DNA of 64,000 nucleotides from Rhynchosporium graminicola (Eukaryota; Ascomycota; Leotiomycetes; Helotiales; Ploettnerulaceae): the NCBI GenBank assembly GCA_900074885.1, contig FJUW01000001.1, positions 248,001-312,000 of the forward strand, given 5' to 3'. The translations under genes and the position numbers were made by a program. The notes beneath the pieces are model-generated. The model made no database searches and was not told the origin of the DNA. It was given only the letters and a program-made list of their open reading frames with translations. This document shows, in pieces, positions 49,340-61,686 of the stretch (position 1 is the stretch's first letter; every line of letters begins with the position of its first letter).

Positions 49340-52300
49340 TTAAGCTTCTTAGTCGGATATAATTAACTTAGGGGTATATCTGAAACGATATATCTATTAG
49401 ATAAATAACGTTACTATCCCGCGGGTATCGATATTATAGTAGTATAGTATTAATACGAAGTCCTTCCTTAGGCAGTCGATAAATACTAATATCTTATTAA
49501 ATCCTTAGTTATTAGGCGAGAAGTCCTTAAAATCTATAGCTAAGTGCTATATAAGGTAGCTAGGTACTAGTAATAGGTAGAGGAATCCTTACTGTTTCGT
49601 TTGCTTCAGATGAGAGTACTAATAGGGGTAGTAATTATAAGTATACTATTTTATATCTAATATAAGTCCTTTCTAGTAGTAATAAGTAGAAATTATTTCG
49701 GCGGTCTTACGAGTATTTAGATAAGCAGAGGAAACTTAATCATAGACTTAGCTAATTAAAAAGGTATATAGAAGGGTATAGCGTTATACGTATAGAAAAC
49801 TATTATAAAGTAGTAAACTATTATTAATAGTATAGCTATCTCCTAATATATTCCGTTTATTAGAGAATAATTCTTAGTTAAATTAGTATAGCTTCTCGAT
49901 TAAATTAAAAGAATTATATACAGGTTCTAGTAGCGTATTAGTCTCTAGCGATATTAGGTATATATAACTAATTTAATTAATATAATACTTAGCTAGTTCT
50001 GTATTAATCCTAAGGTCTAAGCGATCTAGAGGTAGTAAAACCCGAGATCTACTATCCTATTTCTATTATTCTTATATCCTTAGATCTTATTCCTTATAGC
50101 TAAGGATATCGGCTTTAGCGTTATCTTTACTAAGTATATATATAATTTAAAAGTTAAATTCGGAAAGGAATTCTATTTATTTAGCTTATTTACTAGTTAA
50201 GACTTTAGTAGTTATAAAGTATTCTAAGGATCGATAGTCTGTATATACGCTAGTATAGCGTTATAGAGATATAAGTTCCGGTCTTTATTTCCGGAAAGAC
50301 TTAATAATAGCGTATAGCTCCTTATTATAGATCTTCTAGTTTAGTTCATATCTATTAAGAATATAAGAGTAGAATCTAATTAGATACTACTAGTTATCTT
50401 TATATAATTAGGAGATAACTCTAGCTATTATACTATCGGAAGTATTAGTTTCTAGTTTAGTTTATAATTTAGGGTCGAAATAATATAGTTTTTATACTAA
50501 TAATAGCTATTAATATAAATCGTCAAAGGACTTCTTATAATCGTTAGTGAAATTCTATAGTACTATAGGCCGAGTAAGTACTAAGAGAGGTTTAGTAATA
50601 AGGCCGAAATTCCGAATAAATTAATAGTAGAACTTATAGAATCCTAGGAAGGATTTCATAGCTATTATCGTTTCGGGGTACTTCTAGTCTACTAATAGTA
50701 CTACTTTCTCGGGATCTAGCTCGATTCCGTTAGTAGTAATAATATATCTAAGGTATTTAGTCCGAGTAATATAAAATTCGCTTTTCTTAATATCTACTTA
50801 AAGTCCGGTATCTATTAAGTATTATAGTACTAATTTAATATATTCCTTATATTCCTAGAGCGTTTCCGAGTATATAAGGATATTATCTAAGTAAGCTATA
50901 TAGAAATTATCTAGGTAATCTAGTAGTATATTATTCATATATTACTAGTATATACTAAGTCTATTATAGAGCTTAAAAAGTAGTACTTTATATTTATAAG
51001 ATCCGAAGCGGGTTCAGAAGATAGTATATTCTTCTGATTCAGGATCTATATAGATATAATTAAATACTACTTAGATATCTAGTTTAGTAAAGATTACTAC
51101 TTTAGATATATAAGTTAAGAGCTTATCGATCCTAGGTATTAGGTATAAATCCTTTCAAGTGATTATATTAAGCTTATAATAATTAATATAAAAGCGTAAT
51201 CTTCTATTAGCCTTTTTAATAAATAGTATAAGTAATATAAAGGAACTTTAGCTAGATTCGATAAATCCCTTATCTAGGTTCTCTATAAGATACTCCTTAG
51301 TTACTTATAATTTATCTATAGATTACTAATATAAGAGCGAATATACGTTAAGTAATAGTTCTTCTAGAATAATTTTATAATTATATAAGTAATATAGTAG
51401 AAGAATATTAGAATCTCGCTTAGAAAAGGCTTCCTTAAGAGTATAGTATTATTCCGGTAGCTTTTCAGCTATAAGTCGTTTAGTATCAGGATCCTTAGGA
51501 GAGTCGCTATTTAGATAGTCTTATAAGAGGCGGTTTATCTTATAGATACTAGTAAAGAATAATTCAGAACTTTTACGTTTTATATTAAAGTAAAAAGCTA
51601 TAATACTAATTTAGTAAATCAGAACTAGTTTCCAGATCCTTAGAGGTTAAGAGGAGTACTTATAGTAAGGTTTCGGCGCAAGTACCTTTCTCGATAAATT
51701 CAGAGCGGAAAGAGGTTCGGATTCCTTAGCGATAAGCGGAAATAAGTTAAAGAGTAAAGATAATATATTAATATACTATATTACTACTATTTAGTATAAT
51801 TAGCGTTAGTCTAGCTAGTTTATAGCTAAGTCCCGCGCGTTAATATCGATTTAGTAAGATCGATTAATACTAGGTTTATAAGATAGTAAAGTTATAATTA
51901 TCTCCTTATTATATTAGAGAGTAGCTAGATAGCGTTCCGACTATAATAGCTTATAGTAGAGCGTATCTAGCTTAACCTGAAATTATTATATCTATTTAAT
52001 ACTAATAATTATATCTTATTATCCTAAATCGAGGAGAATAAAAGAGTAATTATAAATACGCTTATTATTAATAGAAAAGTATAAATATATAAAATAAGTA
52101 ATATAAGTTCTAATAGATTATTAGAAACTACGTATTAGAATAGAATAAAGTAGTAGCTCGATTTTAATACTAAGGGCCCCCGATAGTTATCTGATAAGAA
52201 TGCGATTAAGAAATAGATAACTATTCGCTCCGGTATCGATTAGGCTATTTATAGAGACTCCTAGCCCGTTTATACTAACTATAATTAGGTATATGAATTA

Positions 52301-54112
52301 CTTACTTCTTATTAGAGAGTTAAGATCTAGATTAGAGAGATTATATTTATATAGACTTAGGAAAGAGTTTTTACTTAGGCCTTATCGTTTCCCTCTAGTA
52401 TTAGTCTAGATTCAGAGGGTATATCTTCTATTACTTCCTTAGTTACTTAATCCTCTTCCGGAAATTTATTAATTAATTAAACTTTAAGCGAGTTAAGATA
52501 GTTTAGCTTAATATAATTAAGCTATCTATAACTATAATACTTAAGGGGTTCTCCGGTCGAGGTAGTAGGGTGTTTTAGCGCAGAGGGAGTATTAGACTAT
52601 ACCGGAGTAGAGGTACGTACGTATAGTACGAGAGTAGTTTATCGAGGAGCTAAGCTTAAGGACTAGTAAGAGGTAGAACTAGTAATAGTCGTAGTAATAA
52701 CAATAGGCTTACAGTACTATACTTAGGTAGTAGCTTTCTCGGGATAAGTACGTTCTGAGTTATAGCAATACTTAGTATTAAAAGAAAGTAAGGATCTAAC
52801 TATAGAAATATAGTCCTTATTCTATATTAGTTTAATAATAAGAGTTAAAGCGCGTAAGAATAGTATAATCTTATCTTATATATAGAAGAACTACTTCTTC
52901 TTTTTAACTTTACTTTAGATAGTAGTACTTTGAAATCGACTATAAAACTCGGCGAAAGTCTCGCGTATATAGCTAAGTTATTATATTTCTAGGTAATAGA
53001 AAGTATTATAGTAATTATCTTCCTCTAAACTGATAAGAAAGTTCTCCTCTAATAAGGAGATTATTTTATCGCTAGTTTTAAACTTATTAGCAAAGTACTA
53101 AGGCGTAAGATACTCTTTAGCTAATCTAGTAACTAGCTCTTATATAAGAACACGCCGAGAGAAGTCCGTAGGATAATAGTTAGTATTTATAGCTAGCTAG
53201 TCTCGTATTAATACTCTCTATTAGAGGAAAGTAAGATCTAATCTATTATCTAGGGGCAGGATCTTCTTAGTAAGATAAGACTTCTTAGGGCGTATTTCTA
53301 CTGATTCGGCGCTAGGAGAGAGAGATAGTTTATTAGGAATAGTATCTTTTCTCTTAATACTATATATCAGAATAGAGTTTATTAAGTTATTAAACTCTAC
53401 TATACGCGGAGATTATAGTATTAGTTCTAGTAGGAGAGTCGAAGATAAGCGAGGGACCCCTATAAGGAACTTATCTTATATAGAGATTAGTTTATTTATA
53501 GTATTTTCTAGAGAGTTATTCTTTTCCTTCTAGTCCGCTAATTATTATAAGAGGGAATAGATTAGGTTCGAGTTACTTATAGTAGTAGGAATACTTAGCG
53601 ATTATACTCCTAGTGAATTTCGCTTTTATTTTCTTTTCCCTCTTAGTTAGTATTTCCTTAATAAAGTATTAATATTCTCTAGAGTAAGAGATATTTAGAG
53701 TAAAGAGGAGTATAATAGATTAGGTTCGGAAGTAGAGCGGAGAGGATCGCGTCGAGTTCCCTTAGAACTAGAGAGGTCTCTAGTTTATTAGTTAAGAGCT
53801 ATAATAATAGCTTAAAAAGGAGTATATAAAAACTATTTCAGCGGCGATAAATAAAAGTTAAAATTCCGGGGTATTTATTATACTTTCTTTAAAATCTATT
53901 TATAATTCCTTTATACTAAGGGAGTTATTAAAGGAGCGTTAGCGAAGACCTCCTCTATTATACTATTTATAATAAGCTGAATTAAACTCTGATTCATAGT
54001 TATCCGAGAGATCTCTAGTATCTCGGCTATATACAAGTAGTTATCGAATAACTAACTTAGTAGTAAGATATTATAATAAGCTATCTCAAGCTATCTTAAT
54101 CTTTTTATTTAA

Positions 54113-54380
54113 TATAAAAATATAAGACTAAAGGAAGTATATAAGTAAGAATAAACGAGTAGGGAAGCTAAGAGCGATCTTATATAGTCTACTATAAAGG
54201 AAATAAAAAGATAAGGAAGGAAGAAGAAGAGAGATAGAGTATAAAGCACCTTATATATATATGCCGGTACTAGTCTGATACTATATTAGGTCAGATACTA
54301 GTTCTACCGGGATACCTATGAACTTAGGCCCTATTATCTATCCTTCTTCTCATGTGATATTCAGGTGAGCTGTCGTCACA
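54113..54380 (-). repeat. 5' LTR of A3
   Basis: 268 bp, TATAAAAATATAAG to GCTGTCGTCACA, followed by the AGAAG duplication. Confidence 0.9.
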
Positions 54381-57300
54381 AGAAGAAAGTATAATATTTC
54401 TTAAGATTTATAAACTTCTATTAAATATTTATAATAAACTACTTAAAGCTAGCTATACTCTTAATAATATTAATAAGGAAAAGTTACTTATTCTCTTAAG
54501 GAAAACTAAAAGAGAAAGTATTTAAGACTCTAATAAAGAAGTTTTATAAAGCTCTAGTACTTATATACTAAGATCCGAGACTTCAGATATTCTTAGAGAC
54601 TAATTATAATAGATTCGTAATAGAAAGCGCTCTCTTATAAGAAAAGAATAGAGTCTAATAACTAATAAGCTTCTTTACTTAGAAGCTAAATAAAGCTGAA
54701 ATTAATTATAATATCTATAATAAGGAGATATTAGTAGTAATTACTTACTTGAAATTCTAAGCCCCCGAGTTAAAAATATATAGCTTTTTTATAATTTAAA
54801 TAGATTATAAGAACCTTAAGTATTTTATAACTAAGTAATAGCTATTAGAGCGTTAAGTACACTAGTATAAGACCTTAATACTATTCTAGTTTACTTTAGT
54901 ATATAAGCTAAGATCTAAAGCTATTATCTCGGATACCTTATTATAAAAAGAGTAAGATATATTAAGAGAAAGTAATATAAACTCGAGGTTCTATAGGTTT
55001 TTAGACCTAGACTATATAATAAACTAGCTTATTTTAAAAAAGAAAAATAAAATAAGAATAATAACTATATTAACTTAATCGAACTATAATATAAACTCGA
55101 AGTTCTATAGGTTTTTAGACTTAGAATATATAATATACTAACTAGCTTTAGAAAGAGAAGATAAGATAAAAGTAATACTTATATCTACTTAGCTATTAAT
55201 TATACCTTCTAGCTAAGTCCTTACCTTAGACTTAATAGTATTTAAAAGTCCTTTCTAAGATAAAGAACTAAATAACTTATAAGACGCTATAATATAAGAG
55301 AATAAGATATATTAAATAGTATTCCGCTTATTATAAGATAAGGCTTAATTTTTCCTAAGTGAAATTAAGATTAAAATCTAAGTAAGTAACTATAGTATAG
55401 ATATAAAGAACTACTTATATTACTATAGAAAGTTATAAGTATTAAGCGCCTTAGTTATACTAGAGTCTAACTATAAAGCGATAGACCCTAAGACTCTTAA
55501 AAATAATACTCTAAGGATAAGGCTTATCTAGTCTATCTATAACTTACTAGTCTATAGTTATCTAAGATAAGACTCTACTATATCGATACTAGGATACTCC
55601 TTCTACTAGTTACTATAATCGAGGTATATAAGATAATTCTTAAGGAACTATAATTATTATAAGAGAAATAAAATATAAAGAGAATATAAGTATAGATTCC
55701 TAAGACTATTACTAGTTTCTAATTAATTCTTCTAAGAGATATCTATAAACTTTATAATTAACTTATTAGACTCTTAGGGTAACTATTACCTTTAAGTAAT
55801 TAAAAACTAATTAAGTAAATAAGTAGTTATCGAAGCGATACTTAGTATAAAAGCAGAGGAATATACTAAGAAATTCATAAAATACTAAATAAGAAACTAT
55901 AAGATATTATAAGTAATTATAAGTAATAAAAGTACTAACTAGATAAGTATATTCTAGAAGACTTTTTATTACTTAATTAGTATATAATAGAGACTTAGCT
56001 TTAGATACTACTTATAAACTAATAGAAGACTAGAAAAGCTAAATTAAGATATCTAAGCTTATCTATAGAACTTTATTAACTAAGAGTAATCTAACTAGAA
56101 ATAATAACTTCTTATAGCTTAATTAGTATTAAATAAATATTACTATACGAGCCTCGGGATAAGCTTATTCTTTATTATATATAAGTATAAAGCGCTATTA
56201 CTTATCCTATTAGAGATAGAACCCGAGATTAACTCTTAGCTACTATTAAGCGAATAAGTAATAGTATTTATAGAGAAAATAAAGAAGATTACTAACTTAT
56301 ACTAATCGAATATAATAGTAACTGCTTAAAAATAGAAAGATAATACTAATAAGATAAGAACCTTAGCTCTAGTATACTAGAAGAGAGATAAGATATAATT
56401 AGACCTATATAACTATTAGATAAATTAACTAAAAAAAAGTCTTAATACGAAGTACGCTAAGTATATAATAGATAAGGTATTATTACTAGTAGCTATTTAT
56501 TTATCTAAGGTCCTTAGTAATATTCACTTAGTATTTTATATAGATCTATTATAACTAGTAAGCTATAACTTATTACTTAAGTAGAAGACTAATAATAGTT
56601 AACTAGAGCTTATACTATTCGAGACTTATAAAGAATAATAAGTAAAAGAGATTCTTTATACTAAAGATAAATCGAGAAGAAAAAAGAAAAGTAAAGAAAT
56701 ACTAGTAAAATAAGTAAGTTATTACGAACTTATATAAGAACTTATTAAAGACTTATTAGATACTATAGCTATAGATAAGTTTAAAACTAAGTATAGAGAT
56801 ATTAAGTACTATAATAAACCTAAATAAGTATAAGAGAAAAAGAAGAAGAAGAAGAGATCTGCTTAATTTCAAGCGAGTTAATAGTATTAATAAGTAGAGT
56901 TTAGATTTCTTTTTATATAATTTTATTAATTAAAAAGGTAATATAATATAACCTAACGAATTTCCTTAGGACCTTATACTAAATTAAAATAACTAGCTTA
57001 ACTAGCTCTACGAGGACCTAAAACTAAAGTAAGAGGGACCCTACTAGTACTATAGTAGTTAGTAATAGAGAGTAAATAAAGTCTAAGAAACTTATATCTA
57101 ACTTTACTAAGTAATAATATTAGTAACTAAATTAGTTACTTTAGTAATAATAGGCTTAAAATAAGTAATTAGTAATAAAATATAAGTAGAGTCCGAGGAT
57201 AGTTATAAAGAGAGAAGATTAGTAGCTTAGAGAGGCTTTAAGGCTTTCTAAGCCTTAAGGACCTTACTAAGATTATAATAAGCATTAGCGCTAAATAAGT

Positions 57301-58158
57301 AGTTAGTAATAGAAAGCGAGCAGAGTCTAATAACTTATATAATATCTCTATTAGTAGAGTAAGTCTAGATAATATAAGTAATATATACTATTTAAGGACT
57401 AAGTAGTTAGTAATATTTTCCTAGCGGAGCTTAAGATAAATATATAAGTTTTTATAGTTCTTACGCTTATAAGAATAAGTTATATAAGCGCGGGAGCGAG
57501 TAGATTATATAAGTTAGTATATATTAAGCGAAAATAATTAAGATCTAACTTATATTCTAATTAATATAATTAACCCTAGAGAGAGTATAAGTAATATAAT
57601 AGATAATAGAAGATATCTGAATCCGATTAGTAGTAAGTAAAGTATAGTATTTTTAAAGCAGAGATAGTGAAAGGGAAAAAGTAATTAATACTAGATAATC
57701 TTATTAACTTATAGTTAGTAATAATTAATTAAGAAGAAGGGAATTAGTTTATAAAGTAATAGAAAGAGATTATATATAGCTAAAGTAGGAGTATTTACCG
57801 ATTTAATTAATAATAGGAAGAAGAGCGATAATAAAGAAACGAGAAGACGTAATTAGTCTTACTATTATTATAAGCCGGAAATAAATAGAGAGGTTATATA
57901 AACGAATAACCGGAGGCCTTATACGACTTTAATAGTATTATTAATTATTCCCTTACTATTAGTTCGCTATTATACTCTATCGGTCTACTATTATTATTAA
58001 CTTCTAAGTAAAGTCGGTACGAAGCGAGGAAAAGAGTCGTAGATATAATAGGCCCTGACGAATCGGAACTATAATACGGGACTATATATAATAGGACGGG
58101 ATATAAGTCGTTAGAGGCGAACCCTGATATAAGATAAGCAGAAGGAAGAGAGAAGTAA
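54381..58158 (+). pseudogene. B1 pol, fifth segment (RNase H, integrase, chromodomain) and 3' region
   Basis: It matches B2 from 41459 to 45212. The integrase start reads EISINFII near 55735, so the first catalytic Asp is Asn. The chromodomain region lies at about 56.63-56.83 kb (VKEILYTKDKSRRKKKSKEI). The extra sense frame follows, reading NNRKKSDNKETRRRN and later KVGTKRGKES before a TAG at 58040-58042. It ends with a purine-rich tract (GAAGGAAGAGAGAAG) and TAA directly before the 3' LTR. Confidence 0.7.
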
Positions 58159-58326
58159 TATAAGAGGCGAGCCCTAGGATTAAGTACTAGCGATACTTAT
58201 ACTTACTAAGCCTAGCGGCACCCGCATGTTTTCCTTCGGAGCTAGGCTAGAACCTGACTCTCTCCTATATCGAACTTCTTGAATACTACACTTGACCATC
58301 TGCGTACGCGTTGCTCACCCGTGACA
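58159..58326 (+). repeat. 3' LTR of B1, right edge of the nest
   Basis: 168 bp. Its last 60 bases keep many CpA and TpG sites (CTTGACCATCTGCGTACGCG) and show the unmutated end ACCCGTGACA. Sequence right of it is not family A, although the left LTR sits in family A. Confidence 0.9.
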
Positions 58327-59382
58327 CACTAAGTGAACACCAAGTGGAAGATACTATTATGGGAACTATTTTATATCTCCTGGATTAATCCAAAGTACAC
58401 GGGTAATCCAACAATAACCTACTCCTTAAGGTTTTTCCCTCGTTATATTTATGTCTCGTCACTCTAGACGATTGAAAACTACTAATCTTTGGTCTAATAT
58501 TTATACTCGATAGCTTATTAAAGTCGTGTAATCTGATTCAAGTATTAAGATGGGGTTTTTTACGTGTAATTCGTCGGGCAAAGCTTTCCTTTTCACAGGC
58601 TATACGTATACAAAAAGAATGATATCCTACTTAAGAATAGAAGGAATTTCAGCCTAAGGCGTACGTCGATTCGCCTTTGAGCTAGTAAGTTATTAGATAA
58701 GGCGTTTTCGTTATAGAATATCTAGGTAAGCTATATGACCTCGTAAATAGTACTTAGGTACAAGCCGAGTAGATAAGGCGTATTATACTTAATTAGAGGG
58801 CAATATAATCTTAAGTCTAGCCGGTATTAACATAAAGAGTTTAGTAGCGTACTCGTCTCGAGAGCTAGACTTGATCGGTATTATTCTTTATCGCAAGTAT
58901 ACTAAATGACGATTCTATATTGGAAGTGGTGAATTCTGGCCTGAGAAGCAGCGTACTAGTATATATTTATTATTAGGTAGTACCCTTGTAGAGACCCTTA
59001 CAAGTACCCCTTGTAGTAGAAACCAGTAGAATCACGCACAGACTCTACTTTATCCATTATTTACCACCTGTACCAAGTAAATCCAAGGGTTATTGATACA
59101 CGAATCAATGAAATCGTAAACGATGGAACAGAGGTTCAGAAAAAGTATTGATTCCGATGAGCAAAGCGAGAACAAGGCTTCAATAACATAAAAGAGAAGA
59201 AGATCCATTTGAATTGTCCCAAATACATCTGTTCTACGAGATTTGCCGCAAATGTTCAGAAAACATTACCAGAACCCCCAAAATTCAAGAATTAGTACGT
59301 AAATGTGTTTCTCGAAGTAGAAAAAGAGAAGCCACGACCACATTCCCAGCTTCCCCTCAAGCCCTTTGAAATTGAGAATGCG
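58327..59382. other. Intergenic between the nest and the GTPase gene
   Basis: 58327-58560 has ordinary composition. About 58640-58910 is again TpA-rich and poor in CpA and TpG, without a second copy in this window. From about 58920 the composition is ordinary and leads to the 3' end of the GTPase gene. A small hairpin (CTTGTA, 8 bases, TACAAG) lies near 58987-59010. No gene is seen. Confidence 0.5.
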
Positions 59383-61686
59383 CTACTGTTTATTGGTTCC
59401 CATAACACCACGGAAAATCTCATGACCATCCTCCAACTTCTTGATGCGATCGGTGAGAAAGTTTCTCTGGCGCTTGGCAGACAATGGCTCTGAAGCAATA
59501 GCCTCGACTTCAGCGTCCAACATGGCATTGACGACAACAGGCGAGAAGATCTTTTCGAGACCGCGAACAATGTGGCGCTCGATGACCTGGGTTGTTATGT
59601 TCGCCACGAATGTCTTCTGGGTAACCTGAATCGGAGAGAAACTTTAGCGATGAGTATGGAGGAAGCGATGCAGAAGAGAACTATAACTTACTTTGTAGAT
59701 TGCAAACAGGCAGTCGAGAGCATCTTCGCAGCTGAAATTCTCCATGTTGGGGTCGGCGCGCTTAGAGAAGCTGGAAATGACTTGGTCGATGTTGACGGTA
59801 GCACTGGTGTGAGTGGAATTACAACCTGGCAAAATGTTGTGCTCGGTTCCAGCTTCCAGCGAGTCGGCGAGAGTCTTCTTCTGTCTCTCCAAGCGACGCT
59901 TATGGATCGTGTCAGTGTAATAATGATTGTAATTGATTGGGAAACTACTGATATCATCCATGATGAGACCAAGTTCTCTATATGCAGATTCTCGGCGTTT
60001 TTTCAGAGCATCTAGGATTGTTGAGGCCCAAAGGCGAGACTTGACATCTTTTGGTGACTTATCCTCCAGCAAATGGTCGAGGAACTTCTCACAGACACGA
60101 GAGGTCTCTTCGATGTGGTCGACAGCAAGCTGTTTCCAGGCTGTGGCTTGTTCCCAGAACAATTCACCAATCAAGAGGGGATTGAAGTTTCCGACCAGTT
60201 CTTTTCCTCGCGTGCGGACGAGAACTTGTCGAACCCATTTCAGGCCCTCTTCCTTGGACAATTTGATCGGGCCCCTGCTATTTAGCTTCCGGGAAACGGT
60301 ACTTGTATTCGAGTTTTCCGGTGAAGGCTCGTCTTCGTCGGACATGTTCACTTGGAACTTATGACCACGACGACGAATATTGTCATAGAATGTTGTATTC
60401 ATGTGTTGGATGACAGCACGAAGTCTGGAAATCGTTGCCTTGGATTCCAAAGAGAACGTATTGTCTGTGTCGTCTTGGAAGTACTCGCCCTCGTAATAAC
60501 CATTAACTCCTGCTTTACAAAGCTCATAGTAGTCCAGACTAAGTTGAGCGAGGTATGCCTTGCATTCAGCGGAGTTTGATCGAGCATCCCCCAGAAGTGC
60601 CAGATCAGCCTTCGCCTCTGCCAAAGCCTTCTCGAGATCCTGCCGAAGCTTGGGAAGCTCTTGCTTCACATGCTCAAATAACAGCTGACTTAATCGACAT
60701 CTTAATGCATCAATTCCGACATTGTCTTTGGGAAGCGTATTGAAATTTGACGTTCGGAAGTATCTATTCTCGGCATCATTGCGTGCTTCAAGCGAGGAAT
60801 CCCCTTCTTCGAAGCTACGGTTCTTGAGAACGTGCCAGCCAAGCTTGAAGAAGACATCCTCATTTCGAGCAAGTTCGAGGAACTTGCTCTCGGAGCCAGA
60901 CCCAGCGGGTAGTCTGTCAGGCTTAGTGATAATACCCAGGGTGCGGTCTCCTTGAGGATCGACAGCTCGAACCTTCTGCAGAATTGGTTGATTTGCTGCA
61001 TCGTTCATGGCTGACACCACTGCAAGGCAGATGGTACGAGGTTGTGAGATGTAATTGTCGGTGATTTCAGCGACAACTCTGACATCTTCATCAGAAACTC
61101 CCTTCGTAGATGATTGGATGAGGCCAGGAATGTCAACCAAAGTGAGTTGAGGACGAGTTGGTCCTTCGATCTCAATACTCAATACATCCTTGGCAAACGC
61201 ACGAGCCGAGTCTTCCCCGGTAGATAGTCCCATGGTTGTCATCGCCATGTCCATAATTCGAGGAAGATCGGCGAAGTCGGTGATTGATTCAGTAAACGAG
61301 CGGATAGTCTCTTGCTCATGGTGTGGTCTGGTACTGTCAGGGATAACTTTGATGGTAAGAGTGTTGACAGGTCCGCGTCTCAGGATTATCTCGGTGGCGA
61401 AACGAGTGCAAAGATTGTCGTTGCGAGGAAAGGGAATCAAAGTCAAGGCTTCAAGAACGGAACTCTTGCCAGCGGACTGGTCGCCACAGACGACGAGCTG
61501 GGGAAGGGAGAGAATGCTTTCCAAGCCGCACTTTCTGACCTGTGCAACAGTATCGAGAATCCGACGCTGTTCATCGGTCTGGAGGTCCTCCAGCGAGGAG
61601 TTGACATCGAGATCTTCAGTATTTGCTGAAGTTGGGGCAACTGGAGATCCTATGCTGCTGGTACTAGGGGTGGTGAGTCCAGACAT
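59383..61686 (-). CDS. Dynamin-family large GTPase (Mx/dynamin-like, no PH domain seen)
   Basis: Two exons, 59692-61686 and 59383-59625, joined across a 66-bp intron (59626-59691, GTAAGT to TTCAG) in phase 0, give about 745 residues. After a short Ser/Thr-rich N-terminus the GTPase domain shows GDQSAGKSS (residues 68-76, P-loop), DIPG (185-188, Walker B/G3) and TKPD (254-257, G4). The middle/stalk region follows, with a charged insert near residues 440-480 (SDEDEPSPENSNTST). The C-terminal GTPase-effector region includes QVIERHIVRGLEKIF in the second exon. No pleckstrin-homology or proline-rich region is visible, as in Mx-type and many fungal dynamin-like proteins. Family members use GTP hydrolysis to remodel membranes; the target membrane cannot be inferred. 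The short frame 59644-59691 beyond the donor is intron read-through. Untouched by RIP though about 1 kb from the nest. Confidence 0.92.

Larger units (their letters stand above)
46049..54380 (-). mobile_element. Family A Ty3/Gypsy chromovirus, copy A3, inserted in B1
   Basis: It is flanked by the duplication AGAAG (46044-46048 and 54381-54385); B2 is uninterrupted at about 41458-41463. LTRs are 46049-46316 and 54113-54380. Reverse transcriptase YLDN is at 50882-50893. The 255-N gap (48785-49039) is flanked by a 300-bp repeat; after removing gap and repeat the element is 7777 bp, as A2. The antisense frame is best preserved in this copy. Confidence 0.9.
13353..58326 (+). mobile_element. Family B Ty3/Gypsy chromovirus, copy B1, split by four insertions
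   Basis: The LTRs are 13353-13520 and 58159-58326 (168 bp each). The internal sequence is in five pieces: 13521-13793, 21909-23344, 29894-30182, 45381-46048 and 54381-58158. They are interrupted by A1, E, B2 and A3. After removing the insertions and their 5-bp duplications the element is about 6.76 kb, close to B2 (about 6.74 kb). Read in order the pieces give gag with a zinc knuckle, protease region, N-terminal reverse transcriptase (A-YRPSIDYRID then GPLYSISK), palm with YIDN, then RNase H, integrase and chromodomain. No target-site duplication is visible: GTAAG on the left, CACTA on the right. All frames are broken by RIP stops. Confidence 0.85.

Noticed and set aside
5800..58326. CRISPR array, centromeric satellite or mitochondrial DNA as explanation of the AT-rich repetitive block
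   Set aside because: Repeats are hundreds of bases long with LTR ends, target duplications and reverse transcriptase and integrase motifs; CpG is retained and CpA depleted, which is RIP.
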